Assembly: GCA_948469375.1 (NCBI GenBank)
Contig: CAOKLO010000023.1
Coordinates: 1-48,512, forward strand
From: an uncultured bacterium
GTDB taxonomy: Bacteria > Bacillota > Clostridia > Oscillospirales > Oscillospiraceae
Direction of reading: 5' to 3'
Length of the DNA stretch: 48,512 bases
The notes below the pieces were generated by a model. That model was not told where the DNA came from, searched no databases, and saw only the letters and a list, made by a program, of their open reading frames with translations. How positions within the stretch are numbered: position 1 is the stretch's first letter; every line of letters begins with the position of its first letter. This document shows positions 28,091-37,286 of the stretch, in pieces. A program made the translations under genes and the position numbers.

Positions 28091-28123
28091 AAAAAACCAT
28101 TGGAGGGCCTTTCGGCCCTCCAA
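28091..28123 (-). terminator. intrinsic terminator of the pot operon
   Basis: TTGGAGGGCC-GAAA-GGCCCTCCAA on the minus strand followed by TGGTTTTTTATT, a textbook terminator a few bases after the potCD stop codon. Confidence 0.92.
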
Positions 28124-28134
28124 CAGCGCTGTGT

Positions 28135-30144
28135 TCAGGCGCCCAGCTCGATCCACAGATCGTTGTACAGCCTGCGGGTTTCGGCGGGAAGCACGGTGTA
28201 CATCTCACACCGCTCCAGCACTTCGGCGGGGGCGGCCATAATCTCATACAGCTCGGGGTCCAGCTCCTCGCCGTACTCGTTCTCGTACCAATCGGGATAC
28301 TGCTCCAGCGCTTCGGCGTTGGGAGAGGCGTACCAGATATAATCCATGTTGGCCAGGTTGGAGTCGGTGGAGGCAATGAAGTTGATCCATTTCATCGCGT
28401 CCTCGTAGTGGGGGGCGTCCTTCAGCACACACATGGCGTCCACAAACCAGTTGGAGCCCTCCTTGGGAATGACATAGCGCAGATCCACGCCCTCCCCCTG
28501 ATTTTCCAGCATGGACAGGTAATCCCCGGCGTAGTAGGTGGCGATGGCGGCGTTGCCGCCCTCCATCTTCTGGAACACCTGGTCGGACACCTTGCCCTGG
28601 AACACGCCCCGGCGGCTGGCGTCGGCAATGAGCGCAAAGGCTTCACGAATCTTGGCCGGGTCGGTGGTGTTTACCGAGCAGCCGGAATAGAGCAGGGCCT
28701 CGCCCAGCGCGTCCCGGGAGTTGTTGATAAGCAGCACGTCCCCGGCGTATTTGCTGTCGTACAGAACGCCCCAGCTGTCGATCTCCTCCTCCACCATGGC
28801 AGCGTTGTAGATAATGCCCAGAGTGCCCCAGGTGTAGGGAACGGTGTACTTGTTTGACCGGTCATAGGACAGGTTTCGGAACCGCTGGTCAATGAGCTGG
28901 AAATTGGGGATTGCGTCATAGTCCAGCTCCTCCAGCATGTCCTCCTCGATGAGCTGGGCGATCATATAATCGGAGGTGACGATCACGTCGTAATCCGCGC
29001 CGCCGCTTTTCAGCAGGGAATACATGGCCTCGTTGCTCTCGGCGGTCTGGTAATTGACCCGGATGCCCGTTTCGTCCTCGAACTGGGTGATGAGGTCCTC
29101 GTCGATGTATTCGCCCAGGCTGCACACATTGACCACCGGCTGGGAATAGGCGGCCCCGGAGAGCAAAACAGTCACCACGATGAAGGCGCAGGCCATCGCC
29201 GCCGTCACGCCCCGGCGCACCCACTGGAAGGAGGGCTGATTGAAGCGCATGGACAGCTTCTCAAAGAAGGAGGGCGCCCGGACCTCCTGCCGGTCCGCCC
29301 GGCGCTCCTGGCGGACCTCCCGGACGTTGTTGAGCACCAGCAACGCCAGCACCGACAAAAACAGCAGGGTGGACACCGCGTTGACCTCCGGGGTGATGCG
29401 CTTTTTGGTCATGGAATAGATGCGCATGGCCAGGGTGGAGGTGGACGACCCGGCGGTGAAGTAGGAGATGACAAAGTCGTCGATGGACATGGTGAAGGCA
29501 ATGAGGGCCCCGGATACAATGCCCGGTTTGATTTCCGGCAGAATCACCTTCCAGAAGGCCTGCATCCAGGTGCAGCCCAGATCCTGGGCGGCGTCCACCA
29601 GATTTTTGTCCATTTGACGCAGCTTGGGGGCCACGTTTAGGATGACATAGGGGATGTTGAAGGCAATGTGGGCCAGCAGCATGGTGGTAAAGCCCAGAGT
29701 GAACCGCTCAGGCAGCTCGACGGCGCTCTGCATGCCGTTGAACCACTGGGCGAAGGCCCCCCAGCCCTGAAAAAAGGCCACAAAGAACAGGCACAGGGAT
29801 ACGCCGGTGACGATATCCGCGTTCATCATAGGGATGTCGTTGACCACCAGCAGGGCGTCCCGCTTGCGCCTGCCCAGGCTGTAAAGCCCGATGGCGGCAA
29901 AGGTGCCCGCCGCAGTGGCGATGGCGGTGGCCAGCAGGGATACCAGCAGGGTGGTGTACAGGCTTTCCATGATGAGCCGGTTTTGGAAGAGAGCCTCGTA
30001 CCATTGCAGGGAGAAGCCCTGCCACACGGCGCTGGAGTCCCCGGCGTTGAAGGAGAAAATGATGAGCAGGAAAATGGGCAGGTACAGGAACAGGAAGGTG
30101 AGGCCGATGAGCAGGCGGCTTCCAATACGGTTACCGTGCTTCAC
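28135..30144 (-). CDS. potCD: spermidine/putrescine ABC transporter, fused permease PotC and binding protein PotD
   Basis: A 669-residue fusion. Residues 1-270 are a PotC-like permease with six helices and the coupling motif DAAQDLGCTWMQAFWKVILP. A basic linker and another membrane helix (about 312-332) lead to an extracellular PotD-like binding domain starting VVNVCSLGEYIDEDL, with YDVIVTSDYMIAQL and VPYTWGTLGIIYN as family segments. The start is GTG behind AAGGGGG. The fused layout tethers the binding protein to the permease and is known in several Firmicutes. Polyamine import is inferred from the family. Confidence 0.92.
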   Translation of the reverse strand: MKHGNRIGSRLLIGLTFLFLYLPIFLLIIFSFNAGDSSAVWQGFSLQWYEALFQNRLIMESLYTTLLVSLLATAIATAAGTFAAIGLYSLGRRKRDALLVVNDIPMMNADIVTGVSLCLFFVAFFQGWGAFAQWFNGMQSAVELPERFTLGFTTMLLAHIAFNIPYVILNVAPKLRQMDKNLVDAAQDLGCTWMQAFWKVILPEIKPGIVSGALIAFTMSIDDFVISYFTAGSSTSTLAMRIYSMTKKRITPEVNAVSTLLFLSVLALLVLNNVREVRQERRADRQEVRAPSFFEKLSMRFNQPSFQWVRRGVTAAMACAFIVVTVLLSGAAYSQPVVNVCSLGEYIDEDLITQFEDETGIRVNYQTAESNEAMYSLLKSGGADYDVIVTSDYMIAQLIEEDMLEELDYDAIPNFQLIDQRFRNLSYDRSNKYTVPYTWGTLGIIYNAAMVEEEIDSWGVLYDSKYAGDVLLINNSRDALGEALLYSGCSVNTTDPAKIREAFALIADASRRGVFQGKVSDQVFQKMEGGNAAIATYYAGDYLSMLENQGEGVDLRYVIPKEGSNWFVDAMCVLKDAPHYEDAMKWINFIASTDSNLANMDYIWYASPNAEALEQYPDWYENEYGEELDPELYEIMAAPAEVLERCEMYTVLPAETRRLYNDLWIELGA

Positions 30145-30250
30145 AGCAACGACCCCCTTTCGTCACCGGGCGATAACGTGGAGGGAACGCAAGCAAAAGG
30201 AAGCGAATTAAAATTCTTTTTGCCTGCTTTTTCTCTTGAGAAAAAGGAAG

Positions 30251-31195
30251 TCATAGCATCACCGCCTGTTCTTCGCCCTCACCGAAGTGGTTCATGACCA
30301 CCATGCAGACCACAACGACCACCATCATCACCATGGAGATGGCCGCGCCCAAATGGGGGTTGTAGGCCCCGCCCAGGAACTGGGCCTCAATGAGGTCACC
30401 CAGCATCATCTGCGTGCCTCCGCCCAGCAGGTTGGAGATGGCAAAGGTGGACACGGAGGGGACAAATACCATGGTCACCCCTGACAAAATCCCCGGCAGG
30501 GACAAGGGGAAGATCACCTTGGAGAACACCCGGGCCGAATCAGCCCCCAAATCCCGGGCCGCCTCAATGAGCGAACCGTCCAGCTTGACGATGACGGAAT
30601 AGATGGGCAGGATCATAAAAGGAAGGTAGTTGTACACCATGCCCAGAACCACCGCGCCGGGGGTGCCGATCATCTGAAAGTAGCGGATGGGCTGATATAC
30701 GATGGGGATGAATTGGTCGGGGTCCTCCGCAAAGCGGATGGCAATGCTGTTGCGCAGGTCCGTAAACAGGGCGCCGGCCTGATTGTAGAGGTCGATCACC
30801 CCGATATTCTGGAACAGCTGATTCAAAAGCCCGTTGTTCTCCAGGATGGACATCCAGGAGTAGGTGCGCAGCAGGAAGTTCATCCACATGGGCAGCATAA
30901 TGAGGGCCATGGCGACACGCTGGAACCTGGGACCCTCCTTGGCCATCCAGTAGGACGCCGGATAGCCGATGAGCAGGCACACCAGCGTGGCCAGCAGGGC
31001 GAGCCAGAAGGAGCGCAGGAATACGTTCAGATAGATGCCCATCCCCGTGAAGTTGTCCGCCGTGGCGTAGGTGGCGTTGGTGACGGGATCGGCGGCGGTG
31101 AAGGCGTACACCGCCATGATGAGGATGGGGATGACCACAAACAGGGCCATCCAAATCACATAGGGAAAGGCAAACCAGGCCCGCTTATTTTTCAT
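30251..31195 (-). CDS. potB: spermidine/putrescine ABC transporter permease PotB
   Basis: A 314-residue permease with six membrane helices and the coupling motif [20 protein letters not shown]. The start at 31195 ([15 protein letters not shown]) overlaps the end of potA by 11 bases, a coupled junction; the longer frame upstream is the antisense of potA sequence. A gap of 106 bases separates it from potCD, the only loose joint in the operon. It forms the channel with the PotC half of the fusion. Confidence 0.93.
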   Translation of the reverse strand: MKNKRAWFAFPYVIWMALFVVIPILIMAVYAFTAADPVTNATYATADNFTGMGIYLNVFLRSFWLALLATLVCLLIGYPASYWMAKEGPRFQRVAMALIMLPMWMNFLLRTYSWMSILENNGLLNQLFQNIGVIDLYNQAGALFTDLRNSIAIRFAEDPDQFIPIVYQPIRYFQMIGTPGAVVLGMVYNYLPFMILPIYSVIVKLDGSLIEAARDLGADSARVFSKVIFPLSLPGILSGVTMVFVPSVSTFAISNLLGGGTQMMLGDLIEAQFLGGAYNPHLGAAISMVMMVVVVVCMVVMNHFGEGEEQAVML

Positions 31196-32372
31196 AGCCG
31201 CCCTCCTGGGAGCCGCTCTCCTCTCCGTTTTCCTCCTCGGGCTCCACCACATCCAGCTCCTCGTACTCCTCGGAGTAAGAGGAGTAGTCCCCGAACATCC
31301 CGGAGTAATGGCTCTTTTTCATAACGTGGATGCCGTCCGGGTCAATTTTGATGCCGATGCGGCTGTCCACGGGGCAGAAATCGGTGGTCTGTATGAGCCA
31401 CTTAAAGCCATAGAAGTCCACGATGGTGTCGTACTGGGCTCCCTTGAAGGTGACGGCAGTGACGGTGCCTTTGAGCTGTCCCGCGGCCTCGTCCACAATG
31501 TCCACGTCCTCTGGGCGGATGACCACATCCACCGGCTCGTCCTTGTCAAAGCCCTTGTCCAGACATTGGAACCTGCGGTTGAAAATCTCCACCACTCCGT
31601 CGGTGCGCATGATGCCGTCGATGATGTTGGATTCACCGATGAAGTCCGCAACGAAGGCGTTTTTCGGCTCGTTATAAATGTCCGTGGGTGTGCCGATCTG
31701 CTGGATGCGCCCGCCGTCCATTACCACTACGGTGTCGGACATGGCCAGCGCCTCCTCCTGGTCGTGGGTCACATAGATGAAGGTGATCTCCATCTCCTGC
31801 TGAATGCGCTTCAGCTCGATCTGCATATCCTTGCGCAGACGCATGTCCAGTGCGCCCAGCGGCTCGTCCAGCAGCAGAACCTTGGGCCGGTTTACCAGGG
31901 CCCGGGCGATGGCCACCCGCTGCTGCTGCCCGCCGGACAGGGCGGACACCGGGCGTTTCTCAAAGCCCTTCAGGTTCACCACCGCCAGCATCTCCATGAC
32001 GCGCTCGTGGATCTCCTGCTCAGGAATTTTCACCTTTCGGCCCGACCCGTCCGTCTTGGGAATGCGCAGGCCGAAGGCCACGTTCTCGAACACGTTGAGG
32101 TGCGGGAACAGGGCGTAGCGCTGGAACACAGTGTTCACCGCCCGCTGGTGGGGCGGGACATCATTAATCCTCACGCCGTCAAACAAAACGTCCCCGGCGG
32201 TCGGCGACAGAAACCCGCCTATCATCCGAAGCGTGGTTGTCTTGCCGCACCCGCTGGGGCCCAGCAGCGTGAGGAATTCCTTGTCATTGATATACAGATT
32301 GATGTGGTCGAGCACGACCTCGTCGCCGTAGGACATGACGCAGTCCCGCAGGCGGATCAGCTCCTTGGACAT
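31185..32372 (-). CDS. potA: spermidine/putrescine ABC transporter ATP-binding protein PotA
   Basis: A 395-residue ATPase. Walker A is GPSGCGKTT, the Q-loop [19 protein letters not shown], signature [16 protein letters not shown], Walker [13 protein letters not shown] and switch [12 protein letters not shown]-terminal TOBE-type regulatory domain follows (about residues 240-355), then an acidic tail of about 35 residues rich in Glu, Ser and Tyr that is not part of the usual family. The RBS is GGGGGAGG. Confidence 0.95.
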   Translation of the reverse strand: MSKELIRLRDCVMSYGDEVVLDHINLYINDKEFLTLLGPSGCGKTTTLRMIGGFLSPTAGDVLFDGVRINDVPPHQRAVNTVFQRYALFPHLNVFENVAFGLRIPKTDGSGRKVKIPEQEIHERVMEMLAVVNLKGFEKRPVSALSGGQQQRVAIARALVNRPKVLLLDEPLGALDMRLRKDMQIELKRIQQEMEITFIYVTHDQEEALAMSDTVVVMDGGRIQQIGTPTDIYNEPKNAFVADFIGESNIIDGIMRTDGVVEIFNRRFQCLDKGFDKDEPVDVVIRPEDVDIVDEAAGQLKGTVTAVTFKGAQYDTIVDFYGFKWLIQTTDFCPVDSRIGIKIDPDGIHVMKKSHYSGMFGDYSSYSEEYEELDVVEPEEENGEESGSQEGGYEK

Positions 32373-32495
32373 TTATCCTCCCCCATTTCTAATGATGAGT
32401 GTTTTGTCAGCTCCCTTTTTGTATTCCCTGGCAAGTGCCCGCCGCGGCGAACAACTGGATGTGGCCAGCCCAGGGTTTCACGGATAGCGAATTGC

Positions 32496-32524
32496 ATTAT
32501 ACTGGTTTGTTACCTGCTTGTCAA
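32496..32524 (-). promoter_or_regulatory. consensus promoter of the pot operon
   Basis: On the minus strand TTGACA (32519-32524), exactly 17 bases, TATAAT (32496-32501): a perfect consensus. The transcript would have a leader of roughly 117 bases before potA, in which no clear riboswitch fold was recognised. Confidence 0.9.
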
Positions 32525-32637
32525 TCACTATAGGGGAAATTTATCAGAAAAAGGGGGCGTTATTTTCTGGTAGCTTTTGGGCGGGGGCTGTGGTAAAATT
32601 CAGACAGATCATTTCCAAAGAAATGGGGGAAGGCCAA

Positions 32638-33423
32638 ATGAAAATTGCCTATCTGGGCATCGATCTGCTCAAGCCCGTGCTGGACGCTCTGCTGGAGGAG
32701 GGGTGCCGGGTGCTGAAGCTGTTCACCTGTCCGGTGGACAATGTGACGGAGTTCAACACCGCCGTGCTCCGGACGGCGCAGGCGCGGGGGATACCCCATA
32801 CGCTGGAGCGGATCACGCCGGTCGACTTGGCCGAGCTGGCGGCCCAGGGCTGTGAGCTGCTGGTGTGCGCGGGCTACTATTACCGTGCGCCTATCACGGA
32901 CGCCTTTCCCATGGTGAACTTCCACCCCACCCCTCTGCCCGCTGGCCGGGGGTCCTGGCCCATGCCCCGGCTGATTTTGGACGGGGCGGAGTGGGGAGGC
33001 GTCACCGCCCACAAAATGGCGGCGGAGTTTGACACGGGAGAAATTTTGCTCCGGGAGCGGTTTCCGCTGGACCGGCGGGAGGACCATCAGACTTACATGG
33101 AAAAGGTATACGAGCGGGTCCCGGGCATGGTCCGAGAGCTGGTGAACCACCTGCCCCAGGTGCTGGCCTACGCCCAGCCCCAGGGAGCGGGAGAGTATTG
33201 GGCCGTGCCTGCCGAGGCGGACTGGACGGTGACCCCGGACATGGAGGCGGCTCGGGCGGACCTGATTCTCCGGGCTTTTTACGGCTACGAGTGTGTCTAC
33301 CGGGATGGGGAGCGCAAAACCGAGCTGGTGGGAGGCCGCGTCATTTATGGAAGCTCCGGGGGCAGGGCGTTCCCGGTGAAGGGCGGCTATGTGGCCGCGG
33401 ATAGAATTCGGGAACTGACATAA
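32638..33423 (+). CDS. formyltransferase family protein (methionyl-tRNA formyltransferase-like)
   Basis: A 261-residue protein with the formyltransferase N-terminal fold. The catalytic triad is present: Asn94 and His96 in VNFHPTPLPAGRGSWPMPRL, and Asp132 in FDTGEIL. It is shorter than true Fmt and lacks its C-terminal tRNA-binding domain in recognisable form, so the acceptor may be a sugar nucleotide or another small molecule. The start at the ATG after GGGGGAAGG was preferred. It appears monocistronic, ending in a strong terminator. Confidence 0.75.
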   Translation: MKIAYLGIDLLKPVLDALLEEGCRVLKLFTCPVDNVTEFNTAVLRTAQARGIPHTLERITPVDLAELAAQGCELLVCAGYYYRAPITDAFPMVNFHPTPLPAGRGSWPMPRLILDGAEWGGVTAHKMAAEFDTGEILLRERFPLDRREDHQTYMEKVYERVPGMVRELVNHLPQVLAYAQPQGAGEYWAVPAEADWTVTPDMEAARADLILRAFYGYECVYRDGERKTELVGGRVIYGSSGGRAFPVKGGYVAADRIRELT

Positions 33424-33428
33424 ACAGG

Positions 33429-33468
33429 AGCAGGCCCCACGCCATAGGCGCGGGGCCTGCTGTGTTTT
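33429..33468 (+). terminator. intrinsic terminator of the formyltransferase gene
   Basis: AGCAGGCCCC pairs with GGGGCCTGCT (33452-33461) with an inner GCC-ATA-GGC, followed by GTGTTTTCTC. It separates the gene from the convergent lsrK arm. Confidence 0.85.
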
Positions 33469-33469
33469 C

Positions 33470-33964
33470 TCACAGGGTGATCTGAATTTTCTGCTCCTCC
33501 GTAAAGAGAATTTTGCAGGTGTCGTTGAGATAGGTCCGCTCGGGCAGGCAGATGAGCACCGTGCCGTCGTGGTGGACGGGGAAGGGTGCGCCGTGCCACG
33601 CCCCGGCCCGGAACACGACCATGGTGCCCGCCGGGACGATGAACGCCTCCTGCTTATCAAACTCCACCTTGCCGCCGTTGGCGGGGGCGGCGGCCATAAT
33701 CATGTCGTCGTCCAGAGGCATCATCACCTCCATGGCGTAGCTGTGGTATTCCGCGTCGGCGATGACCATGTCCCGCTTGCCCACCTTCAGGCTGCCGAAG
33801 GCGGTGATAGACGGGCTGGCGTTGGGCACCAGGACCATATCACGGTGGAAGGTGCAGGGGTAGTCCCCCATGCCATAGGCCGCGCCGGGGTCGGTGATGT
33901 TGGCGATGAAGCCATAAGGGGCAAAATTTTCCGCCGTGATGGGAACGGCCTTGATGGTTTTCAT
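33470..33964 (-). CDS. ureidoglycolate lyase (AllA)-like cupin-fold protein
   Basis: A 164-residue protein resembling ureidoglycolate lyase: it starts MKTIKAVPITAENFAPYGF and has ASPSITAFGSLKVGKRD, HSYAMEVMMPLDDD, EAFIVPAGTMVVFRAGAWHG and HDGTVLICLPE. AllA releases urea from ureidoglycolate in allantoin use, but no other allantoin gene is present. It starts 12 bases after the cupin gene that follows lsrK, so it belongs to the autoinducer-2 operon. Its place there suggests a different substrate, perhaps a phospho-DPD derivative; this is an inference. The RBS is GAGGAGGG. Confidence 0.75.
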   Translation of the reverse strand: MKTIKAVPITAENFAPYGFIANITDPGAAYGMGDYPCTFHRDMVLVPNASPSITAFGSLKVGKRDMVIADAEYHSYAMEVMMPLDDDMIMAAAPANGGKVEFDKQEAFIVPAGTMVVFRAGAWHGAPFPVHHDGTVLICLPERTYLNDTCKILFTEEQKIQITL

Positions 33965-33976
33965 ATCAAGCCCTCC

Positions 33977-34327
33977 TCAGTATACCGGGTTGTCCACGTT
34001 AACCTTGTCTACCTCCTGGAAGGGGGCCAGGGTGGACACCATTTTCACCGGCTCGTCGTAGGCGTTTTTTACATAGTGGACCTCGCCGGGCTCGATGTGG
34101 ATCAAATCGCCTGTACTCAGCACGTGCTTGACACCGTCCACCACGATGTCCACCTTGCCCTCCAGGATAAAGAAATCCTCTTCCATCACGTTGTGGTAGT
34201 GGGCCTGGAAATCCTCCCCGGGGCGGAAGCGCACCAGGGCAAAGTTCATTCGGGGGCCCTTCATCAAATACTTCGGGCCGCTCTCTCCAAAGCGGTACTC
34301 CCGCTCATTCTCATTGACAATAAACAT
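33977..34327 (-). CDS. small cupin domain protein in the lsr operon
   Basis: A 116-residue single-domain cupin. Motif 1 reads FRPGEDFQAHYHNVMEEDFFILEG, carrying the two histidines and glutamate that bind metal, and motif 2 reads GDLIHIEPGEVHYVKNA. Such small cupins are often metal-dependent isomerases, dioxygenases or sugar-binding enzymes. It lies 36 bases after lsrK and 12 bases before the AllA-like gene. No LsrG homologue is encoded in this locus, so this protein is a candidate for the phospho-DPD isomerase step. The RBS is AGGAGGAG. Confidence 0.85.
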   Translation of the reverse strand: MFIVNENEREYRFGESGPKYLMKGPRMNFALVRFRPGEDFQAHYHNVMEEDFFILEGKVDIVVDGVKHVLSTGDLIHIEPGEVHYVKNAYDEPVKMVSTLAPFQEVDKVNVDNPVY

Positions 34328-34363
34328 ATTCTTCTCCTCCTATCCAAAATTGGCCGGACCCAA

Positions 34364-35926
34364 TCAGAGGCCGGGGGCGATCCACATATTCCGGGTCAGC
34401 CCCTGGTCGCACAGCGCCAGCTGGGCGGGATAAAGCTTCTTCCAGTTGGCGTACAGCTCGTCATATACCGCCTTGACGGAGGCGTTGGGCTGGAAGATCT
34501 GGTCCCATTTCACCGTCCGCTCCACAGCCTCCTCCACGCTGGCGTACAGCTTCACGCCCACGCCCGCCAGAATGGCCGCGCCCAGGGCGGTGGCCTCCTT
34601 CACCACGGGCACCTTCACCGGCTTGCCGGTGACGTCGGCCACAATCTGGCTCCACAAGGGACTCTTGGCCGCGCCGCCGGCGAAAATCAGCTCGTCGGGC
34701 TCGTGTCCGGTGGCCTCCTTGACCAGCTCGATGTGGCCCCGCACCAGCAGGGCGGTATTCTCCAGAATGGCCCGGTAGAAGGTGTATTTGTTGAACTTCT
34801 CCGGCTCCAGCAGGAAGTTGGTGAAGGTGGGGCTGGCGTGCTTCCAATTGATGAAATTCATGGTGTCGCTGAAGCAGCATTGCATCCCATAGGACCCGGC
34901 GGGGATGTCCTTTGCCTTCTCATTCATCAGGTCGTAGGTGTCCCGGCCCGTGCGTTTGGCCTCCTCTGCCTCCGCCTGACAGAAGCCGTCCCGGAACCAG
35001 CGCATCACCAGCCCGGGCTTGAAGGCCAGGGCCTCATACTGCCATAGGCCGGGCAGGGCGGCGCAGTTCACCCGCACCCGGCAGCCGGGGTCGGTTTTGC
35101 CGGAGTCGGTGTTGAACTCGTACTGCCAGAAGCTCCCGCCGAACACGGCGGCCTGATTGGCCTTGTAGGCCCCCACGCCCAGCGTGCCCAGCTGGCAGTC
35201 ACCGCCGCCCACCACAACGGGGGTGCCCTCCAACAGCCCGGTGTCCGCGGCGCCCTTGGCGCTCACCTTGGCGAAATTGGCGCCGCACTCCACCACAGGT
35301 GGGAAGATGTCCGCCCGCAGGCCGCACTTCTCCGCAATCTCCGGCAGCCAGTCCCGGCTTTGCAGGTCCATAATGCCGGTGGTGCTGCCGTTGCTGGGCT
35401 CCACCGCCAGCCTGCCGGTGAGCTTGTAGATCAGCCAGTCGTTGAACATGCCCAGGTTGGCGGTCTTTTCGTAGACCTCGGGCAGGTTGTCCCGCACCCA
35501 TAAAATCCGAGGCAGGGCCCCCAGGGCATAGGTCTGGCCGGACTTTAAGTACACTTCCTTTTCCAGCGCCGGGTCCAGCTCCTTGAGCTGGCCCACCTGG
35601 GCGTCGCTGCGGGCGTCCACATTGGCGCAGGCCCAAATTTCATTCCCGTCCTTGTCGTAAAGCAGGATGCCCTCCCGCATACAGGTGGTGGACACGGCGG
35701 CGATATCGGTGGGGGCAATGCCCGTCTCCTCCAGCACGCCCTTGACGCAGCCCCGGGCGAGCTCCCAGTTGTGCACCCAGTCGAAGTCCATGCTGCCCGG
35801 CCAGCGCGGGTCCTCCCGGTGGGACCACTCCTGCTGGACGCAGCCCACCTGTTCGCCGTCCAGGGAAAAGACCACGGCCCGGACGCTGCCGGTGCCCGCG
35901 TCCACTGCCATCAGGTATTTCGCCAT
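34364..35926 (-). CDS. lsrK: autoinducer-2 kinase LsrK
   Basis: A 520-residue FGGY-family kinase that phosphorylates imported DPD/AI-2, trapping it and creating the inducer for LsrR. It begins MAKYLMAVDAGTGSVRAVVF and shows the LsrK-specific stretches STTCMREGILLYDKDGNEIW, CANVDARSDAQVGQLKEL, VEPSNGSTTGIMDLQSRDW, VVGGGDCQLGTLGVGAYK and VPVVKEATALGAAILAGVG. The C-terminus GLTRNMWIAPGL parallels that of enterobacterial LsrK. The ribosome site is AGGAGG. It lies 55 bases after lsrR on the same strand, so lsrR-lsrK-cupin-AllA-like form one operon divergent from lsrACDBF. Confidence 0.95.
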   Translation of the reverse strand: MAKYLMAVDAGTGSVRAVVFSLDGEQVGCVQQEWSHREDPRWPGSMDFDWVHNWELARGCVKGVLEETGIAPTDIAAVSTTCMREGILLYDKDGNEIWACANVDARSDAQVGQLKELDPALEKEVYLKSGQTYALGALPRILWVRDNLPEVYEKTANLGMFNDWLIYKLTGRLAVEPSNGSTTGIMDLQSRDWLPEIAEKCGLRADIFPPVVECGANFAKVSAKGAADTGLLEGTPVVVGGGDCQLGTLGVGAYKANQAAVFGGSFWQYEFNTDSGKTDPGCRVRVNCAALPGLWQYEALAFKPGLVMRWFRDGFCQAEAEEAKRTGRDTYDLMNEKAKDIPAGSYGMQCCFSDTMNFINWKHASPTFTNFLLEPEKFNKYTFYRAILENTALLVRGHIELVKEATGHEPDELIFAGGAAKSPLWSQIVADVTGKPVKVPVVKEATALGAAILAGVGVKLYASVEEAVERTVKWDQIFQPNASVKAVYDELYANWKKLYPAQLALCDQGLTRNMWIAPGL

Positions 35927-35981
35927 GGGATTACCTCCTATTTAATAAATGTATGTTGTTTCGTACGCGTTGGAAAACTGA

Positions 35982-36932
35982 TTAGGAATCGGACGCCTCC
36001 AGCAGCAGCTGGGCGGTGTCATCGTCGGTGATGAGCACGTCCAGGTAGCCCCCCCGGAGGACGGCTAGGATGGCTTCCGCCTTGTCCGGCCCGCCCGCCG
36101 CGCCGATGACGTTGTCCAGCGTTCTGAGCTGGTCCATGGAGGTGCTCATGAGCCGCCCCTCCATGTCATGGGAGACCACGTTCCCGTTTTTGTCCAGGAA
36201 GTGACTGAGCACATCGCCCACCGCTCCCTGCATTTTCAGGAAGGTGAAGTCGTTATTGTTGAGAATGCCGTTTTTTACGATGGTGGCCCGGTCGTTCATG
36301 GAGCCGATGCCCACCACGCTCATGCTGGACAGGGGGATCATGCGGAAGATCTCCTCCACATCCGGCTCCCGCCGCAGAGCGTCCCGCACGTCCGCGCTGG
36401 ACAGCAGCAGGGGAGAGGGGATCAGGTACAGCTTGGCGTTGAACACGCTGGAGATGGCGTTGGGCAAGTAATAATTCACGCCCCCCGCCAAGCTCACCAC
36501 ATTCAGCGGAAGCTGCGCCGCCGTGGCCAGGTGGTTGAGAATGCGGCTGGTGGTGTCGCCATAGCCCATGTTGATGAAAGCGCCGTCCGCCGCCCGGCGC
36601 AGTATGTACATGGCGGCGGCCTGGGCGATGCTCTCGTTGGGGCTGGATAGGGTGGCCGCCCCGGGGACGATGAAGGCGTCCCGCAGGCCGAAGCGGCCCA
36701 GCAGTTCCCGCTCCAGCTCCATACGGCGGCTGCTGTCCTGCTGGACGTTGAACTGGATGACCCCCGCCTGGCGGGCCCGCTCCAGCAGGGCGATGACCTT
36801 GGAACGGCTGACGCCCAGAAGGTGGGAGATGCTCTGCTGGGTATAGTTCTCTATATAATAGTACCATACCGCCTTGACCATCAGCCGGTGCTCGTAGTCG
36901 GCCTTGTTGAGCCTGTCTATTTTTTCATCCAT
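35982..36932 (-). CDS. lsrR: LsrR-like SorC/DeoR-type repressor of the lsr genes
   Basis: A 316-residue regulator with an N-terminal helix-turn-helix (YTQQSISHLLGVSRSKVIAL) and a C-terminal sugar-phosphate-binding SorC domain (SLAGGVNYYLPNA, VVGIGSMNDRATI, VIGAAGGPDKAEAI). LsrR releases DNA on binding phospho-AI-2 made by LsrK. The start at 36932 was chosen because GGAG precedes it and it gives the usual LsrR length; an ATG 13 codons earlier has weak support. It is divergent from lsrA and should control both arms from the region between them. Confidence 0.88.
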   Translation of the reverse strand: MDEKIDRLNKADYEHRLMVKAVWYYYIENYTQQSISHLLGVSRSKVIALLERARQAGVIQFNVQQDSSRRMELERELLGRFGLRDAFIVPGAATLSSPNESIAQAAAMYILRRAADGAFINMGYGDTTSRILNHLATAAQLPLNVVSLAGGVNYYLPNAISSVFNAKLYLIPSPLLLSSADVRDALRREPDVEEIFRMIPLSSMSVVGIGSMNDRATIVKNGILNNNDFTFLKMQGAVGDVLSHFLDKNGNVVSHDMEGRLMSTSMDQLRTLDNVIGAAGGPDKAEAILAVLRGGYLDVLITDDDTAQLLLEASDS

Positions 36933-36993
36933 TTCCAATACCGCTCCAAAATCCGACAAAAGTTTTAACATCCGGCAAATGTCTTATGTCAAT

Positions 36994-37023
36994 AGTATAG
37001 CACCTGCCCTTGGCTGCTGTCAA
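36994..37023 (-). promoter_or_regulatory. promoter of the lsrR-lsrK operon
   Basis: On the minus strand TTGACA (37018-37023), 18-base spacer, TATACT (36994-36999). Its -35 element touches the 9-bp dyad at 37022-37049, so a repressor bound there would block it. Confidence 0.75.
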
Positions 37024-37070
37024 ATGAAAGCGAAAAAAATCTTTCATTTTCTGTAAAATCGTTGAAAGCG
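37022..37070. promoter_or_regulatory. candidate LsrR operator cluster
   Basis: AAATGAAAG (37022-37030) pairs perfectly with CTTTCATTT (37041-37049). A third half-site TTGAAAGCG follows at 37062-37070, and GAAAGCG occurs twice, 38 bases apart. The cluster lies between the divergent lsr promoters. The rest of the 350-base region up to lsrA shows no gene. Confidence 0.55.
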
Positions 37071-37189
37071 CTAAAAATCGAGTATAGTTATTGTGCATAA
37101 CTGACAAAAAAGCGCATTTTTTGACGGAGAGAGAAGGATTTATTGCCGAAAATGGCCAAAAAATTCATGCCGGAAAGGTTTCATCGATA

Positions 37190-37218
37190 TTGACAAACGC
37201 AAGAAAAAACCTTATGAT
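37190..37218 (+). promoter_or_regulatory. strong promoter of lsrACDBF
   Basis: TTGACA (37190-37195), 17 bases, TATGAT (37213-37218), with the start point about 60 bases before the lsrA ATG. A weaker possible promoter (TTGAAA at 37062 with TATAGT at 37083) lies inside the operator cluster. Confidence 0.82.
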
Positions 37219-37286
37219 AAAGCAAACAGCAAAAAGTGATTTCTCGGGACATTTGTGCATTGCCGCACAGGAATGGGAGAGCTGCA

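Noticed and set aside
32373-32495. Riboswitch in the potA leader
   Set aside because: The leader is about 117 bases but no conserved aptamer core or strong hairpin-terminator pair was recognised.
33470-33964. Allantoin degradation operon based on the AllA-like protein
   Set aside because: No allantoinase, allantoate hydrolase or related genes are present. The gene sits in the lsrK operon instead.
37140-37286. Long N-terminus of LsrA starting at 37236
   Set aside because: The first 17 codons lack a ribosome site and do not match the family. The ATG at 37287 gives the normal LsrA length.
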